46,246 nucleotides of DNA from a virus. Below the pieces are notes generated by a model that was not told the DNA's origin, ran no database searches, and saw only the letters and a list, made by a program, of their open reading frames with translations. Made by a program: the position numbers and the translations under genes. Below are positions 15,594 to 25,060 of the stretch, piece by piece; within the stretch, counting starts at the first letter, position 1; every line of letters begins with the position of its first letter. The stretch is taken from positions 1 through 46,246 of the IMG/VR virus record IMGVR_UViG_3300023097_000007; one strand, given 5' to 3'.

Positions 15594-16525
15594 ACACAAT
15601 TGCAGAAATTTTTAACCTCATTGACTGTGGATCTTCTGGGGTCATAGGTACCGGACTGGCGGCATGCAGTTTCGACCTTAACAATCCGTCAACAATCCTT
15701 CTTGTGCCTAAAGGAACTAAGATGGCTCCGAACTTTGTATTTTCTTTGGCAAATATTCAAGAAAAAATACAAACATCTGGATGGGTCGTCTTACAAGGTA
15801 TCACTGATTTTGTAGACGGAACGCCGGACAACGATCGTAAGACTTACGCAAGCACCGGAAATATGCGAACAATGCTTAAGCATCCATATTTGTGGACATT
15901 CACGACCGACAACGGAATTAACTTTTTCAAGGCGCTTACATATCTCGACGGCAACAATCAATGGGACATTATTGTTTTTGACACCGAAGGCAATGGGATT
16001 GCATCTTTGGACAAACAAGGCAATGGTCGCGGACTTAACATGGGAATGTTTGATACCGGTAAATATGTTATCGGGAATGACCACATGCAATCTTTCACAG
16101 TGCAGGTAAATCGTCAAAATTTTGACAAAACCGTATGTGCTATAGAAGGAAGCAATTTGGATTTTGTCCCGGCCGACGACCTTGATGGATTTAACGATGT
16201 AACTATAACACCATCTCCATTAGCCACTACAGCGACAGCTCTTGTGTTTAAAGCTATGCTTATTGATAATACACATTTACTTGCCGGTGCAGTTGATGCA
16301 AATTTCAGAATTACCAGACTAAGGGCAGGAACAACTACAGTTTCGACTCATACCGGATTGAGTTATACTACAAATCCAGGCTATATAACAACGACTTTAG
16401 GCGCGGCGGCAGCTTCTGGAGACGTGTATACAATTGAAACATGGGATCCGACTCTTTCTGTTGAAATCATCAACATCGACGGAATTCTTTACAAAGGACC
16501 ACAGGTAACAGTTATTGTAACATAG
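15590..16525 (+). CDS. Probable major tail (tube) protein (311 aa)
   Basis: The 311 residues are beta-rich with many Gly, Asn and Thr, and include segments such as Leu-Val-Pro-Lys-Gly-Thr-Lys and Phe-Thr-Val-Gln-Val-Asn-Arg-Gln. The position at the end of the head-neck genes, its size and a strong terminator just after the stop fit a highly expressed major tail protein. The C-terminal ~110 residues have a Thr/Ala-rich repeat-like part, possibly an added surface domain. This is inferred from order; sequence motifs do not prove it. Confidence 0.55.
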   Translation: MNTIAEIFNLIDCGSSGVIGTGLAACSFDLNNPSTILLVPKGTKMAPNFVFSLANIQEKIQTSGWVVLQGITDFVDGTPDNDRKTYASTGNMRTMLKHPYLWTFTTDNGINFFKALTYLDGNNQWDIIVFDTEGNGIASLDKQGNGRGLNMGMFDTGKYVIGNDHMQSFTVQVNRQNFDKTVCAIEGSNLDFVPADDLDGFNDVTITPSPLATTATALVFKAMLIDNTHLLAGAVDANFRITRLRAGTTTVSTHTGLSYTTNPGYITTTLGAAAASGDVYTIETWDPTLSVEIINIDGILYKGPQVTVIVT

Positions 16526-16552
16526 CAGAAATTAATTAATAAACCTTAAAAG

Positions 16553-16584
16553 GCGAAAGGAACACAATGCCTTTCGCTTTTTTT
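16553..16584 (+). terminator. Intrinsic terminator after the probable tail protein gene
   Basis: GCGAAAGG (16553-16560) pairs with CCTTTCGC (16570-16577) around a 9-nt loop and is followed by seven T. It ends the head/neck/tail-tube transcript. Confidence 0.85.
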
Positions 16585-16595
16585 AATTTAAAAAA

Positions 16596-17036
16596 GTGGG
16601 ATATTCAATAGAAAATTTTATTTATGATCTTGAAAGGTTAAAGGTTTCATTACCTACTGAAGCAGAACGATTAATAAAAGGAGAGCTTAAGGAGCAAATA
16701 ATAGATTTAAATAGAGAAGATCAATTATTTAATCAGGGAATAGATAGTAATGGAAAATTTTTAGGATATTATTCAAGCTTTACAATAATGGAAAAAAAAC
16801 AGAGGGGACTACCATATAACAGGACCACTCTTTTTGATTCCGGGGATTTTTACAATGGATTTGATTTATTGATATCAGAAAATTCAATTAGGTTTTTTAG
16901 TAGAGACTCAAAAACACTACTTTTACAGGATAAATATGATAGTGGTATATTTGGATTGATAAAAAGTAATGCCGAAAAAATGAATTATATGTTGCTCGCT
17001 CCAAAATTAGAAGAATTCATAAGAAAATCTATTTAA
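16596..17036 (+). CDS. Hypothetical tail-completion protein (146 aa, GTG start)
   Basis: The frame begins with GTG at 16596. The protein has the pattern Pro-Tyr-Asn-Arg-Thr-Thr-Leu-Phe-Asp-Ser-Gly-Asp-Phe-Tyr-Asn-Gly-Phe followed by a beta segment (Ser-Ile-Arg-Phe-Phe-Ser), which resembles neck or tail-completion proteins of HK97 gp10 type, where Leu-Phe-Asp-Thr-Gly is frequent. This is a pattern impression. It begins 11 nt after a terminator and ends 1 nt before the next gene. Confidence 0.5.
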   Translation: MGYSIENFIYDLERLKVSLPTEAERLIKGELKEQIIDLNREDQLFNQGIDSNGKFLGYYSSFTIMEKKQRGLPYNRTTLFDSGDFYNGFDLLISENSIRFFSRDSKTLLLQDKYDSGIFGLIKSNAEKMNYMLLAPKLEEFIRKSI

Positions 17037-17037
17037 G

Positions 17038-17691
17038 ATGAAAAAAGATAAAGCCTTAATTTCAAAAAAAGAATATTATGATAGCATAGATACTATGCCA
17101 TTGTATAACTTTGACAGATATACCGCTACACGCGATTATTCTTGGTTTTGGATAGGTTTTACAGGAAAAGAAACCAAACTCACAGATAATGAAATTGAGG
17201 ACGTAAAAGTCATTGAAAACGCATTAATGGAGGAGTACTTCATTAGAATTGACGATTCTGTGTTGATTTCAAAAATGCGTAAATTGGCGCAAATAGACTC
17301 TTTGATTACGAAATATAAAGTAGTACATTCTTTGATAGAAATAATGTGGTCCGGATTTCCGAGCACCATAGAAGGAGAGGAAATGAGACAACAATTTATC
17401 GAAACATTGTCATCTGCAGGTTATGAAATGCCAGTTTTTAATTCCCCGGATGGTGATAAAGAAGAATTAAAAAAAATAGCATCAAAATTAGAGGCTTTAA
17501 AAAACAAAATAAGAATTATAGAAGCAGGATTAAAAGAAGATGGTAAAAAAGAATCCACGGATATAAATAGGCAACTTCAAATAGCAACCAGAGCACTTGA
17601 TTATAAATTTATGCTTAAATCAAAAGAAATATCAGTCGGCGAATGGATTGGTATTTGTAAAGATTTAAAAGATCTTTCCAAAAAAAATTAA
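17038..17691 (+). CDS. Hypothetical helical protein, possible tail assembly chaperone (217 aa)
   Basis: The 217 residues are predominantly helical and charged, with an N-terminal aromatic part (Tyr-Ser-Trp-Phe-Trp-Ile-Gly-Phe). It lies between the tail tube and the tape measure, where assembly chaperones are normally encoded, but no slippery frameshift site was seen. The stop (17689-17691) overlaps the stop of the convergent minus-strand gene: the four bases TTAA at 17688-17691 serve both. Confidence 0.45.
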   Translation: MKKDKALISKKEYYDSIDTMPLYNFDRYTATRDYSWFWIGFTGKETKLTDNEIEDVKVIENALMEEYFIRIDDSVLISKMRKLAQIDSLITKYKVVHSLIEIMWSGFPSTIEGEEMRQQFIETLSSAGYEMPVFNSPDGDKEELKKIASKLEALKNKIRIIEAGLKEDGKKESTDINRQLQIATRALDYKFMLKSKEISVGEWIGICKDLKDLSKKN

Positions 17692-20294
17692 TTCAATAGT
17701 GAGGATAGCGCATCTGAAAATGCCACAACATCATTATAAGATACCCCATTTATTGTTATTCTACTATATACGGTTAAATTTATCAATGGAATATCCAACA
17801 CATCAAACAATTGAACATAATCATTATTGACAGAATAATGATCGATTATAATTGATTCCTCATTGTATCCAGATTCCTTTATTCTCATCTCACCGTCTTC
17901 AATCAGAATTTCAATGAAATCAGACTCTTGTTTTATTTCCCCAGTTCCGATAAGATAACCGTTAATCCATTCCATGCCTGCCTCTGTCGGATATACTTTT
18001 CGCATTCTTTTATATTTATCGGAAACTCTAATATACCCCCTTAATTTGGTAATATCGTCCATAAGCTGTATTGCAGCATCAAAATAAATTGGTATTTTGA
18101 AATTTATTATTTTGTCAGTAATTATTTTTGGTGCCAGTTCAGATACAATTATTGGATTTAATTCAGCTATTCCATCAACTACTAACGGGACATTATTAAT
18201 AAGTTTTTTTACCGTAAATTCTCCTTCTTCGCGATTAGCAGCAATACTATGAAGATATGATGACCAACCTGGGCGGAGAAGATTATGTTTTATGGTATAA
18301 TTAAGATTTGCGTATGTTTCAGGGCGGGATATTCCTGTAATACTAGAAAACCCTTCATTGGTTCTTGTCTGAAATAGAACATCAGTTAAAGGATAGTTGA
18401 ATGTCACAATAGCCGTTCCATCGAAATCAGGATCAGCGGATATTGGGACAAGTTCCAATAAAGTAGCGCTATGTTGTAATACTCCATAAGTCCCGATATT
18501 TTCTCCGGTAGTTATAGAAACCGTATCACCATTTTTAAAACCCAATAATAGCCATGATAATGTAGAATCATTGTCGGCGGTATAGGATAATATTTGTAGG
18601 ATAGCTATTTCCGTACCTGGATTTAATACACGCATCTCAAACGACGCATAAATGGTTTTTATGGTTCCTTCTTCAATCGGCACAACTTCAAATATGGCAA
18701 CTTTATCATCTGTATCTAATGAAGTGCTTTCCTTATTCGCGGCCAACCGCATTGTTTCAATGAGATTTGGGTCGCGTATTTTTTTTATGGACACGTCAAG
18801 TTTATCATTCTGGAATTTGTTTGGAGTTTGTATCTCCATTTGAGTATGCACTGAATCAACTGTATTTAAACTATCCTTATTCTGCTCATAATTATCATAT
18901 CCGAAACTAATTTGTTGTATCTTAAACCTGTCATTTTGCCGTTCTTCATAATCGACATCAGGATCCATGTTTGAGGCAAATAACTCGATATTTTGATAGA
19001 AATTTGGAAAAGTACCAATAAATATACCAGAATCAGTTATTTGGTAATCTGCACAAAATTCCATTAAATCAGATGCTTCATCTTTCCATGTGAAATAAAA
19101 AGGTTGATCGTTTCTTTGCCTCATTAGATTTCCATTTGAAACGTACTGCATTCCTAATTGTCCATCATCTTCAAATTCTGGAGCATCTAAAGGGATTCCT
19201 GTAAGTGATTTAATACCTTGCCTAAGGTAATCAACATATGGTACAGAATAAGTCACCGTGTCAATAGCAGTAGAAGTAGCTGATATTTTAACGTCCATGC
19301 TTTCGTTATGAATGGATTGTTCTTCTAGGCCGCCGCCGGTGACCCTAAAATAAATCCAAATAAATTCACCCTTTCTAACTACCGGAATTAAAATACTGGA
19401 AGATGGATTAAATGCATTTCCATCTCCAGAACGAGTCTGTAAATCATAATTAACAGATTCAGATGTGTCGGTACTTACACCAACTTTAACCCTCAGCGTT
19501 ACATTGCTACTTCCAGATAAAAGAACAACATTTATATTAGTAATGTCAATAGTTACAGCAGTTAGTTCATTTTGCGCATATACATAAGGAAATTCGTCAG
19601 GATTACCTTTTCCAGGAATAAAAGAAAGAGTATCGTTTATTCCAAAAGTTACAACAGCGCTAGAAAAATTGAATTGTGTTGGATCATCAAAAAAATCATT
19701 TCTTCCACCTTCTGGAATAGTTGTTTTCCATTGTGATACTTGAAAGTCAGATTTAGCTTTTAGAAGTATTTTTGTAGGTGTAAGCGGAATTATTTCATTT
19801 CCATCATTATCTTTATCTGAAAATACATCAACAGGAATTTCTTTAAGACGGTCAAGTTTAGCTCTCAATAAATCCTGAACAACCGAGCATGAAAATATAT
19901 ATATTCCGTCTGTAGTCGCTTCGGGTGCATTTATAAGTCCTGAAACAAAATCATTCCCATTTCTTGAAACGATTAATTCAACTTCCATTTCTCCACCACA
20001 AAGACTCCAGGCTTCAATAAGTAAATCTAATCTATGGGTAAGATGACTCATGACAGTTCCATTGAGTAGAGAATAAGGATTCATTGATGGCCCAGCCACA
20101 TAATTTGTAAATTGTAAATCGATTTCTTCGGCACCTATGGTTTTATCTCTTCCGAATCTGTTTGGCGGCTGTTTTATTTTATCGGAATATGCATCAGCCT
20201 TAATCGGTTCGGCTATTTCAACTCGACCGAATGATGGATTTTTAAAGTTAAGAAACCATTGTATTTCGCCTGTATATATAGGATTATCTGCCAT
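17688..20294 (-). CDS. Large distal tail/baseplate protein (868 aa)
   Basis: An 868-residue beta-rich protein rich in Asp, Ser, Thr and Asn with no transmembrane segment; the 230-400 region has several strand pairs (Val-Thr-Leu-Arg-Val-Lys-Val, Gly-Glu-Phe-Ile-Trp-Ile-Tyr-Phe). Its size and its place in the same operon as the tape measure suit a tail tip or baseplate hub protein. No enzymatic motif is recognised. It lies on the minus strand, 4 nt after the TIGR04255 gene in the direction of transcription, so it now depends on transcription through that gene. The stop overlaps the convergent plus-strand gene. Confidence 0.6.
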   Translation of the reverse strand: MADNPIYTGEIQWFLNFKNPSFGRVEIAEPIKADAYSDKIKQPPNRFGRDKTIGAEEIDLQFTNYVAGPSMNPYSLLNGTVMSHLTHRLDLLIEAWSLCGGEMEVELIVSRNGNDFVSGLINAPEATTDGIYIFSCSVVQDLLRAKLDRLKEIPVDVFSDKDNDGNEIIPLTPTKILLKAKSDFQVSQWKTTIPEGGRNDFFDDPTQFNFSSAVVTFGINDTLSFIPGKGNPDEFPYVYAQNELTAVTIDITNINVVLLSGSSNVTLRVKVGVSTDTSESVNYDLQTRSGDGNAFNPSSSILIPVVRKGEFIWIYFRVTGGGLEEQSIHNESMDVKISATSTAIDTVTYSVPYVDYLRQGIKSLTGIPLDAPEFEDDGQLGMQYVSNGNLMRQRNDQPFYFTWKDEASDLMEFCADYQITDSGIFIGTFPNFYQNIELFASNMDPDVDYEERQNDRFKIQQISFGYDNYEQNKDSLNTVDSVHTQMEIQTPNKFQNDKLDVSIKKIRDPNLIETMRLAANKESTSLDTDDKVAIFEVVPIEEGTIKTIYASFEMRVLNPGTEIAILQILSYTADNDSTLSWLLLGFKNGDTVSITTGENIGTYGVLQHSATLLELVPISADPDFDGTAIVTFNYPLTDVLFQTRTNEGFSSITGISRPETYANLNYTIKHNLLRPGWSSYLHSIAANREEGEFTVKKLINNVPLVVDGIAELNPIIVSELAPKIITDKIINFKIPIYFDAAIQLMDDITKLRGYIRVSDKYKRMRKVYPTEAGMEWINGYLIGTGEIKQESDFIEILIEDGEMRIKESGYNEESIIIDHYSVNNDYVQLFDVLDIPLINLTVYSRITINGVSYNDVVAFSDALSSLLN

Positions 20295-20298
20295 AATT

Positions 20299-21009
20299 TT
20301 AGTATTCTGGATTTAGTGTTTTGATGAAATCCTCTTTTAATAACCCAAAAAAAAGTTTTTTTAATAGCTCGTGTGCTTTGTTTACACAAATTGTAATTTG
20401 TCCATGATTCAAACTTTCAGAAATAGATACATCAATATCTATTAAGTGTCCTTGTTCTTCATCGCTGTCAAATATACTTTCTGTAATATTATTTTTTAAT
20501 CGTAACAACAAATCGTAACCGTCACTCTTAATTTTACTCGTATATGATATGAAATCATTTTTTTGCACTTCCATACCAATATTCATTGAGGGCACGTGAT
20601 TAATTACTGAACTGAAATCTTCAACATTAAATCTAGATTGATATCTGACACCTATACGTTCAATTTGCTCAATTACTCCAGCACCTAATATTAATTGTAG
20701 TATTTCATTAAAAAAACCATAATAATTTTCCCACAATTGATATTCCGTAAGATTCTCAAAACTTATAAAATTTTCATTAAACGAAATCGAATAGTCTGTG
20801 TTTGAAAAAATATAATCTGGGTAATATTTTAATTCCGCATGCTTTGCCCGTAATTCTTTAGGCAGTGTTGCATTTTCAAAATCGGGTAATTTATCGGATA
20901 ATTTACCGAAAAATAATTTAAATATTGTATTACATTCTTTATCAGTCTTAAACCTGATTTCAATTGTTGAGCTAACCAAAGGGTTAGGCGTAATTTTTTT
21001 TGGATACAT
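20299..21009 (-). CDS. TIGR04255 family protein (moron candidate)
   Basis: I place the start at ATG 21009 (236 aa); a GTG at 21012 precedes it. The protein has the family's markers: near the N-terminus Asn-Pro-Leu-Val-Ser-Ser-Thr-Ile-Glu-Ile-Arg-Phe, in the middle Glu-Arg-Ile-Gly-Val-Arg-Tyr-Gln-Ser-Arg-Phe, and the end Phe-Ile-Lys-Thr-Leu-Asn-Pro-Glu-Tyr. TIGR04255 proteins are sporadic, of unknown function, and often lie near mobile or defence-like genes. It sits between tape measure and tail gene, is preceded by its own minus-strand promoter and a bidirectional terminator, and is a typical moron. Function (for example superinfection exclusion) is a guess. Confidence 0.75.
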   Translation of the reverse strand: MYPKKITPNPLVSSTIEIRFKTDKECNTIFKLFFGKLSDKLPDFENATLPKELRAKHAELKYYPDYIFSNTDYSISFNENFISFENLTEYQLWENYYGFFNEILQLILGAGVIEQIERIGVRYQSRFNVEDFSSVINHVPSMNIGMEVQKNDFISYTSKIKSDGYDLLLRLKNNITESIFDSDEEQGHLIDIDVSISESLNHGQITICVNKAHELLKKLFFGLLKEDFIKTLNPEY

Positions 21010-21028
21010 CACTATATTTAAAGGGGTG

Positions 21029-21036
21029 CAAAAATA
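21029..21036 (-). promoter_or_regulatory. Minus-strand promoter for the moron and tail gene
   Basis: CAAAAATA on the plus strand reads TATTTTTG on the minus strand, matching TAnnTTTG. The start near 21022 would be about 13 nt before the ATG. No convincing TTG was seen upstream. Confidence 0.45.
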
Positions 21037-21283
21037 CTTCTTTAATTCTTAAATTAAACCATTAGTTATAAACAAATATAAATAATAAAATAGACGAAAT
21101 GTGCATTTTGGCCGATGAAATGCATAATATTGCTTTTTGTGTTATAAATATATGTATAAATTCGTAGTCATATACTTTTAAAATGGAAATTATTAACAAA
21201 AACGATTGAAATAACTATCTGATTAATAGCGATTACTATTTGTAAAACTTAATTAAAACCACAATTTTCAGGACCGGTCATAA

Positions 21284-21318
21284 AAAAAGAGAACCGATTG
21301 GTTCTCTTTTTATTTTTC
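21284..21318. terminator. Bidirectional terminator between the tape-measure side and the moron
   Basis: AAAAAGAGAACC and GGTTCTCTTTTT (12 bp) flank a 4-nt loop. T runs lie on both sides, so it can stop transcription in both directions. On the minus strand it would end transcripts coming from the tape-measure gene before TIGR04255 and the 868-residue tail gene. Confidence 0.8.
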
Positions 21319-21357
21319 TTATTTCATTATCCTTTCTCGGCAAAAGTAAGCTTGAAT

Positions 21358-21579
21358 TTACCGTTTGTCAGAGAGGACATTGTTGAATGCGATGAGACAT
21401 CGGTTCAGGTATAAGGATAAGAAGGTTGAACGGTGGATGCACATAAAGGTTTATGTTCAGATTACGACCACCATATAGTAAATCATGCAAGGAAGCAATA
21501 TGTTAACTTGGACAACCTGGAAATTCATAACAATACGCCAATCGGTGAGCATTCGGCTTTTGTGCCATCAAAACTGTAG
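21358..21579 (+). pseudogene. Decayed transposase remnant (IS1595/ISXO2-like)
   Basis: In one plus-strand frame two pieces survive: at 21382-21411 a Val-Glu-Cys-Asp-Glu-Thr-Ser that recalls the Asp-Glu-Thr start of the DDE core, and at 21439-21576 a stretch with Ser-Asp-Tyr, then His-His-Ile-Val-Asn-His-Ala and Tyr-Val-Asn, then His-Asn-Asn-Thr, as in the C-terminal core of ISXO2-like transposases. Stops (21412, 21577) and a large internal deletion break it. The nearby terminator at 21284-21318 may belong to the remnant. Terminal repeats were not found. Confidence 0.45.
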
Positions 21580-21716
21580 ACGCAAACGGGAAAAATAAGC
21601 AGGTTGATTTTATCAGGTTTTCTGAAATCAATGGTAACGTTAAAAGATTATCTGGAATATCTGATTTTGATATACTCATTGATACGGTCTTAAATTATAA
21701 TCCAAAAAAGAGGTAG
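21576..21716 (+). pseudogene. Short unassigned coding fragment
   Basis: A 46-residue open stretch ends with TAG at 21714-21716 and reads like a real C-terminus (Val-Asp-Phe-Ile-Arg-Phe-Ser-Glu, then Asp-Thr-Val-Leu-Asn-Tyr-Asn-Pro-Lys-Lys-Arg). It has no start codon and overlaps the end of the transposase remnant. It is probably the tail of another broken gene in this accessory patch. Confidence 0.3.
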
Positions 21717-21799
21717 TTAATACTTATTTCCAGAAAAAAGTACTTTTAAAGTAACTAAACATTCTCGCATTTTACTAAAATTATATCATATTTGGTTCT

Positions 21800-22204
21800 T
21801 TAATTAATGTACATAGCCTTGTCAAATGTTGCGATATTATCAACACTAGCATAAGCATTAGCTTTTATTACATGTTTCATCACGCTTTTAAAAAAATCCT
21901 CCTTCCAAGGCACCCCTCCCTGCTTAACTTCAGCTGTATTGAATGCTATTGTATGCATTTCAACATGCCAATAGTTCAAACATAATGGGTCGTGCACAAT
22001 TTTAACTACTCCAGAAACTTCATAAATCATTTGATTTGGATTTCTAGGGTCTTTTACAGCCTGTAATGCCCCCCCTCCTACTTTTTGCTCAAAGTCACGA
22101 ACTGTTTTTGCGGTCTCTTTAGTATAAGGGTAGGTATAAGGAAAATGTACCCCATCGATTAAATTGGCATGCAAATAAATTGATAAGTGATTATCGCATT
22201 TTTC
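21800..22204 (-). pseudogene. Start-less ORF in frame after the tape-measure stop
   Basis: The minus-strand frame is open from immediately after the tape-measure stop (TAA at 22207-22205) to 21800, in the same frame as the tape measure. No ATG opens it; the first usable start is TTG at 22174 (124 aa). Residues before that TTG (Cys-Asp-Asn-His-Leu-Ser-Ile-Tyr) read as natural protein, so the true N-terminus appears lost. Contents include Gly-Val-Val-Lys-Ile-Val-His-Asp-Pro and a Trp-His-Val-Glu-Met-His-Thr. Options are a truncated gene, TTG initiation, or stop readthrough. No family is recognised. Confidence 0.45.
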
Positions 22205-24898
22205 TTACCTACTATGAATATTTGTTTTTATAAAAGTAGAATTATTCATGGATATTTTCCTCATGCCATCACGAATTACATAAGTTTCGAGTCCTTTTTT
22301 ATCTAATTTCATTTCTATTCCTGGTTGGTTGGATATAGCTGAAACAATCCTGTTTATTTGGTCGTCGGACATTCCGGCGGATGAAGTTGAGTTAGGCATG
22401 TTAGAAAATTTCCTGAAAGCCATATTTATCCCATTTTTACCCATATATCCAGAGAGCCACTCGTTGAAAGCCCATTGATCGGGAGTAAATATTTGAGTTC
22501 CGGCGGGAGCATTCATTAAAACATCACGCCCAGACGGCTGTATTACGTTACCTGTTGGGGTTACGATTGTTTCGCGGTAGTTGGTTCCACCACCGTCATT
22601 CACCATCATTAAACCACCTTTATGCACCCCACCGTCGAAAAACCTTGGGACTTCTTGAGATGCTACGATTCCGGCCTCAACCAATCCGATTGCGCCTACA
22701 GCAATAGATAAAGGTATATTTGGTAATGCTGCAACAACCGCTTGAGCAGTGTCGATTAAGATATTGAAAATAGCAAGTTGCTTTTTAGATTTAGCTTCTC
22801 GATTTGCAATGTCTCGTTTTCTGTCTTCGTATTGTTTTTGGATAGATTCCTGAGCAGAAGTTGATTCTCCGGCAAATTTTATACTTACATCCTTTTGTCT
22901 TTCTAATCTATCGTATTCTGCATTAAAGTTTTCATCTGATGCTCCTGATATAAATTTAAAAGCCTCTTGCGCTGATTCAGTGATAGCTAAAAAAGTAGCC
23001 TGGAAATTTTCGCCGAATCCAGAGATTTCTTTATTTAATATTTTAAACAGAGTTCCGAATCCGTCAATTCCTTTAAACGTATCAATGTATGATTTTATTG
23101 AATTTCCATATTTTTGGAAATCTTCTATTTTTTTCTTTATATACGCAGCCTCTTTTGCGTCACCTGCGTCTAATGCTTGTGCATATTGTTCAGTTAAATC
23201 TCTAAATGTAGCCTTTTGCGTTTCAGATAAATATTGCACATATCCTTGATGTTTTTCCCCTAATGAGTCCACATATCCGTATGCTTCGTCAAATTCTTTT
23301 TTAATGTCTTCAGATAATTCCGCGATGTATTTTTTATCACTTATATCAAAGCTTCCGTCAAATTCTTTATTTATTTTCAACTTTACATCTATGCCTTTTT
23401 CTGCGGTTTGTTGAAGTCCTTTTAATATGACCTCTAAAAGGTTGATTTGATTTCCTACCGTTCCATATATTTCGCCATCGTAATCTACGCTATCGCGGAA
23501 TTTTTTTAACGCTTCTATTTGCGCCTCAATGGCTTTTATGGAAGACGAAGAATAATCGTCAACCGCCTTTTTCTGACTTTCCCCCCTTGTTTTTATTCTG
23601 TCTGCCTCAAGTTTTGCTGATTTACCGTATAACTCTTCTTGTGCCTTCAACAATAAATCATCCTCTTTTAAGCTCGCCTTTAAGAATTCCTTTAACCTTT
23701 TTTCGGCTTCTGCCTTCTGAAACTTAGCTATCGCCCTGTTTTCTTCGGCAGTCTTTTTAATTGTAATTCCCGGTGATGCGTCATTTCTTGAATTTGTTAT
23801 GCTTTCTGATGCAGCAGCATTTATCGAACGTTCATCATAAAGCGCAATTGTTTCCCTTATTTTTAATTCCTTTTCAAATCGTTCTTGCGCCCTTTTTTCT
23901 AATTCATTTTGTACTGCCTTTGCCCTTGAGCTGTCAAATATAGCGTCTCTTAAAGCTAAATAAGAATCTTTTGCCTTACCGTTTCTAATTATTTCATCAT
24001 CAATATTTGCAAAATATGAAGGATATAGCTCTTGTAATTTGTTAACGGCTTTTTCTCTTTGTGCTATGGATAGGTTTACATTGGTTGCAGTTTTATAAAG
24101 TATATCAAGTTTCCCGATTTCATCACCTGCCAATTTATTGCCTTCCTTAATGGCGTTGTTTAAGTCATTTCTGTTTTCCGCCAACGTTCTGATACCTTTA
24201 TTTGCCCCTGCGATATTTTTTACTAAATCTATAATAGCTTCCGAAGCTGCGCCGATCAATCCTGCAATGCCTATTCCAGGTATTAATATAGCCAACTGTC
24301 TTAGCCCTGAATATGCGCTTGCAAACCCTTTGCTTAAACTACCTGAATAATTACCTACATTCCTTTGAAAATCACCAACAACAGCATCAGCGGACTTAAT
24401 ACGGTTTCCAAAGTCGTTAGCATCTTTTACCGCCTGTAATGTTTTGGGGTGTGTTTCACCCAATGCAATGGCATAATCTTTTGCTTGTTTCTTAAGTATC
24501 AGCAATTGTGCGGAAGCGCGGGCGTAAGCGCCACCTAACAAAGTGTTGGCTCTTATATTTCTATCAGTTTCAGCCCTTAGTATTTGATTGGCTACGGAGT
24601 TTTCTCGCGTTGCTGATGTATTGCCTCTAGTGGATGTTGTCGACTTGCCTTGCGATTGAATAATAGCATTATATTTTTGCTGAAGTTCAGTAAGTGCCGC
24701 GCTTTGGGCTTTGATACTTGCCGTTAATGCCGCATTGTTTGTTTGTTGCCCGCTTAATCCAGCGGGGCTTGAAACGCTGCCCTTATTATTAGATAATACT
24801 TTATTTGCTAGTGTTATTATTTCTTTAAGATTCGCAATGATATTTGTTGTTTCTTTTTCTAATTGCGATAAGACGGTAATTTCTACATTATTTGCCAT
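22205..24898 (-). CDS. Tail tape measure protein (897 aa)
   Basis: An 897-residue protein with long heptad-like helical stretches (residues 1-190 and 240-660), a hydrophobic segment near 200-230 (Leu-Ile-Pro-Gly-Ile-Gly-Ile-Ala-Gly-Leu-Ile-Gly), a second hydrophobic patch near 720-755, and a Gly-rich end with the motif Phe-Phe-Asp-Gly-Gly-Val-His-Lys-Gly-Gly followed by Asn-Asp-Gly-Gly-Gly. This is the usual tape-measure architecture. It sets tail length and helps DNA entry. It is on the minus strand, opposite to the head genes, preceded by a small membrane protein gene. Confidence 0.9.
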   Translation of the reverse strand: MANNVEITVLSQLEKETTNIIANLKEIITLANKVLSNNKGSVSSPAGLSGQQTNNAALTASIKAQSAALTELQQKYNAIIQSQGKSTTSTRGNTSATRENSVANQILRAETDRNIRANTLLGGAYARASAQLLILKKQAKDYAIALGETHPKTLQAVKDANDFGNRIKSADAVVGDFQRNVGNYSGSLSKGFASAYSGLRQLAILIPGIGIAGLIGAASEAIIDLVKNIAGANKGIRTLAENRNDLNNAIKEGNKLAGDEIGKLDILYKTATNVNLSIAQREKAVNKLQELYPSYFANIDDEIIRNGKAKDSYLALRDAIFDSSRAKAVQNELEKRAQERFEKELKIRETIALYDERSINAAASESITNSRNDASPGITIKKTAEENRAIAKFQKAEAEKRLKEFLKASLKEDDLLLKAQEELYGKSAKLEADRIKTRGESQKKAVDDYSSSSIKAIEAQIEALKKFRDSVDYDGEIYGTVGNQINLLEVILKGLQQTAEKGIDVKLKINKEFDGSFDISDKKYIAELSEDIKKEFDEAYGYVDSLGEKHQGYVQYLSETQKATFRDLTEQYAQALDAGDAKEAAYIKKKIEDFQKYGNSIKSYIDTFKGIDGFGTLFKILNKEISGFGENFQATFLAITESAQEAFKFISGASDENFNAEYDRLERQKDVSIKFAGESTSAQESIQKQYEDRKRDIANREAKSKKQLAIFNILIDTAQAVVAALPNIPLSIAVGAIGLVEAGIVASQEVPRFFDGGVHKGGLMMVNDGGGTNYRETIVTPTGNVIQPSGRDVLMNAPAGTQIFTPDQWAFNEWLSGYMGKNGINMAFRKFSNMPNSTSSAGMSDDQINRIVSAISNQPGIEMKLDKKGLETYVIRDGMRKISMNNSTFIKTNIHSR

Positions 24899-25060
24899 GA
24901 TTCATAGGTTACCTGCAACTTCACAGGCTTTAAAAATTATTTATGTAAAAATATAAAAAATATAACTACATTTGATATTATCTTTGGTACGTATCCATTT
25001 CTTTACACCGGATTTTTATGGAATTTATTTTAAACATGTCGCCTAACAATACACTGGATA

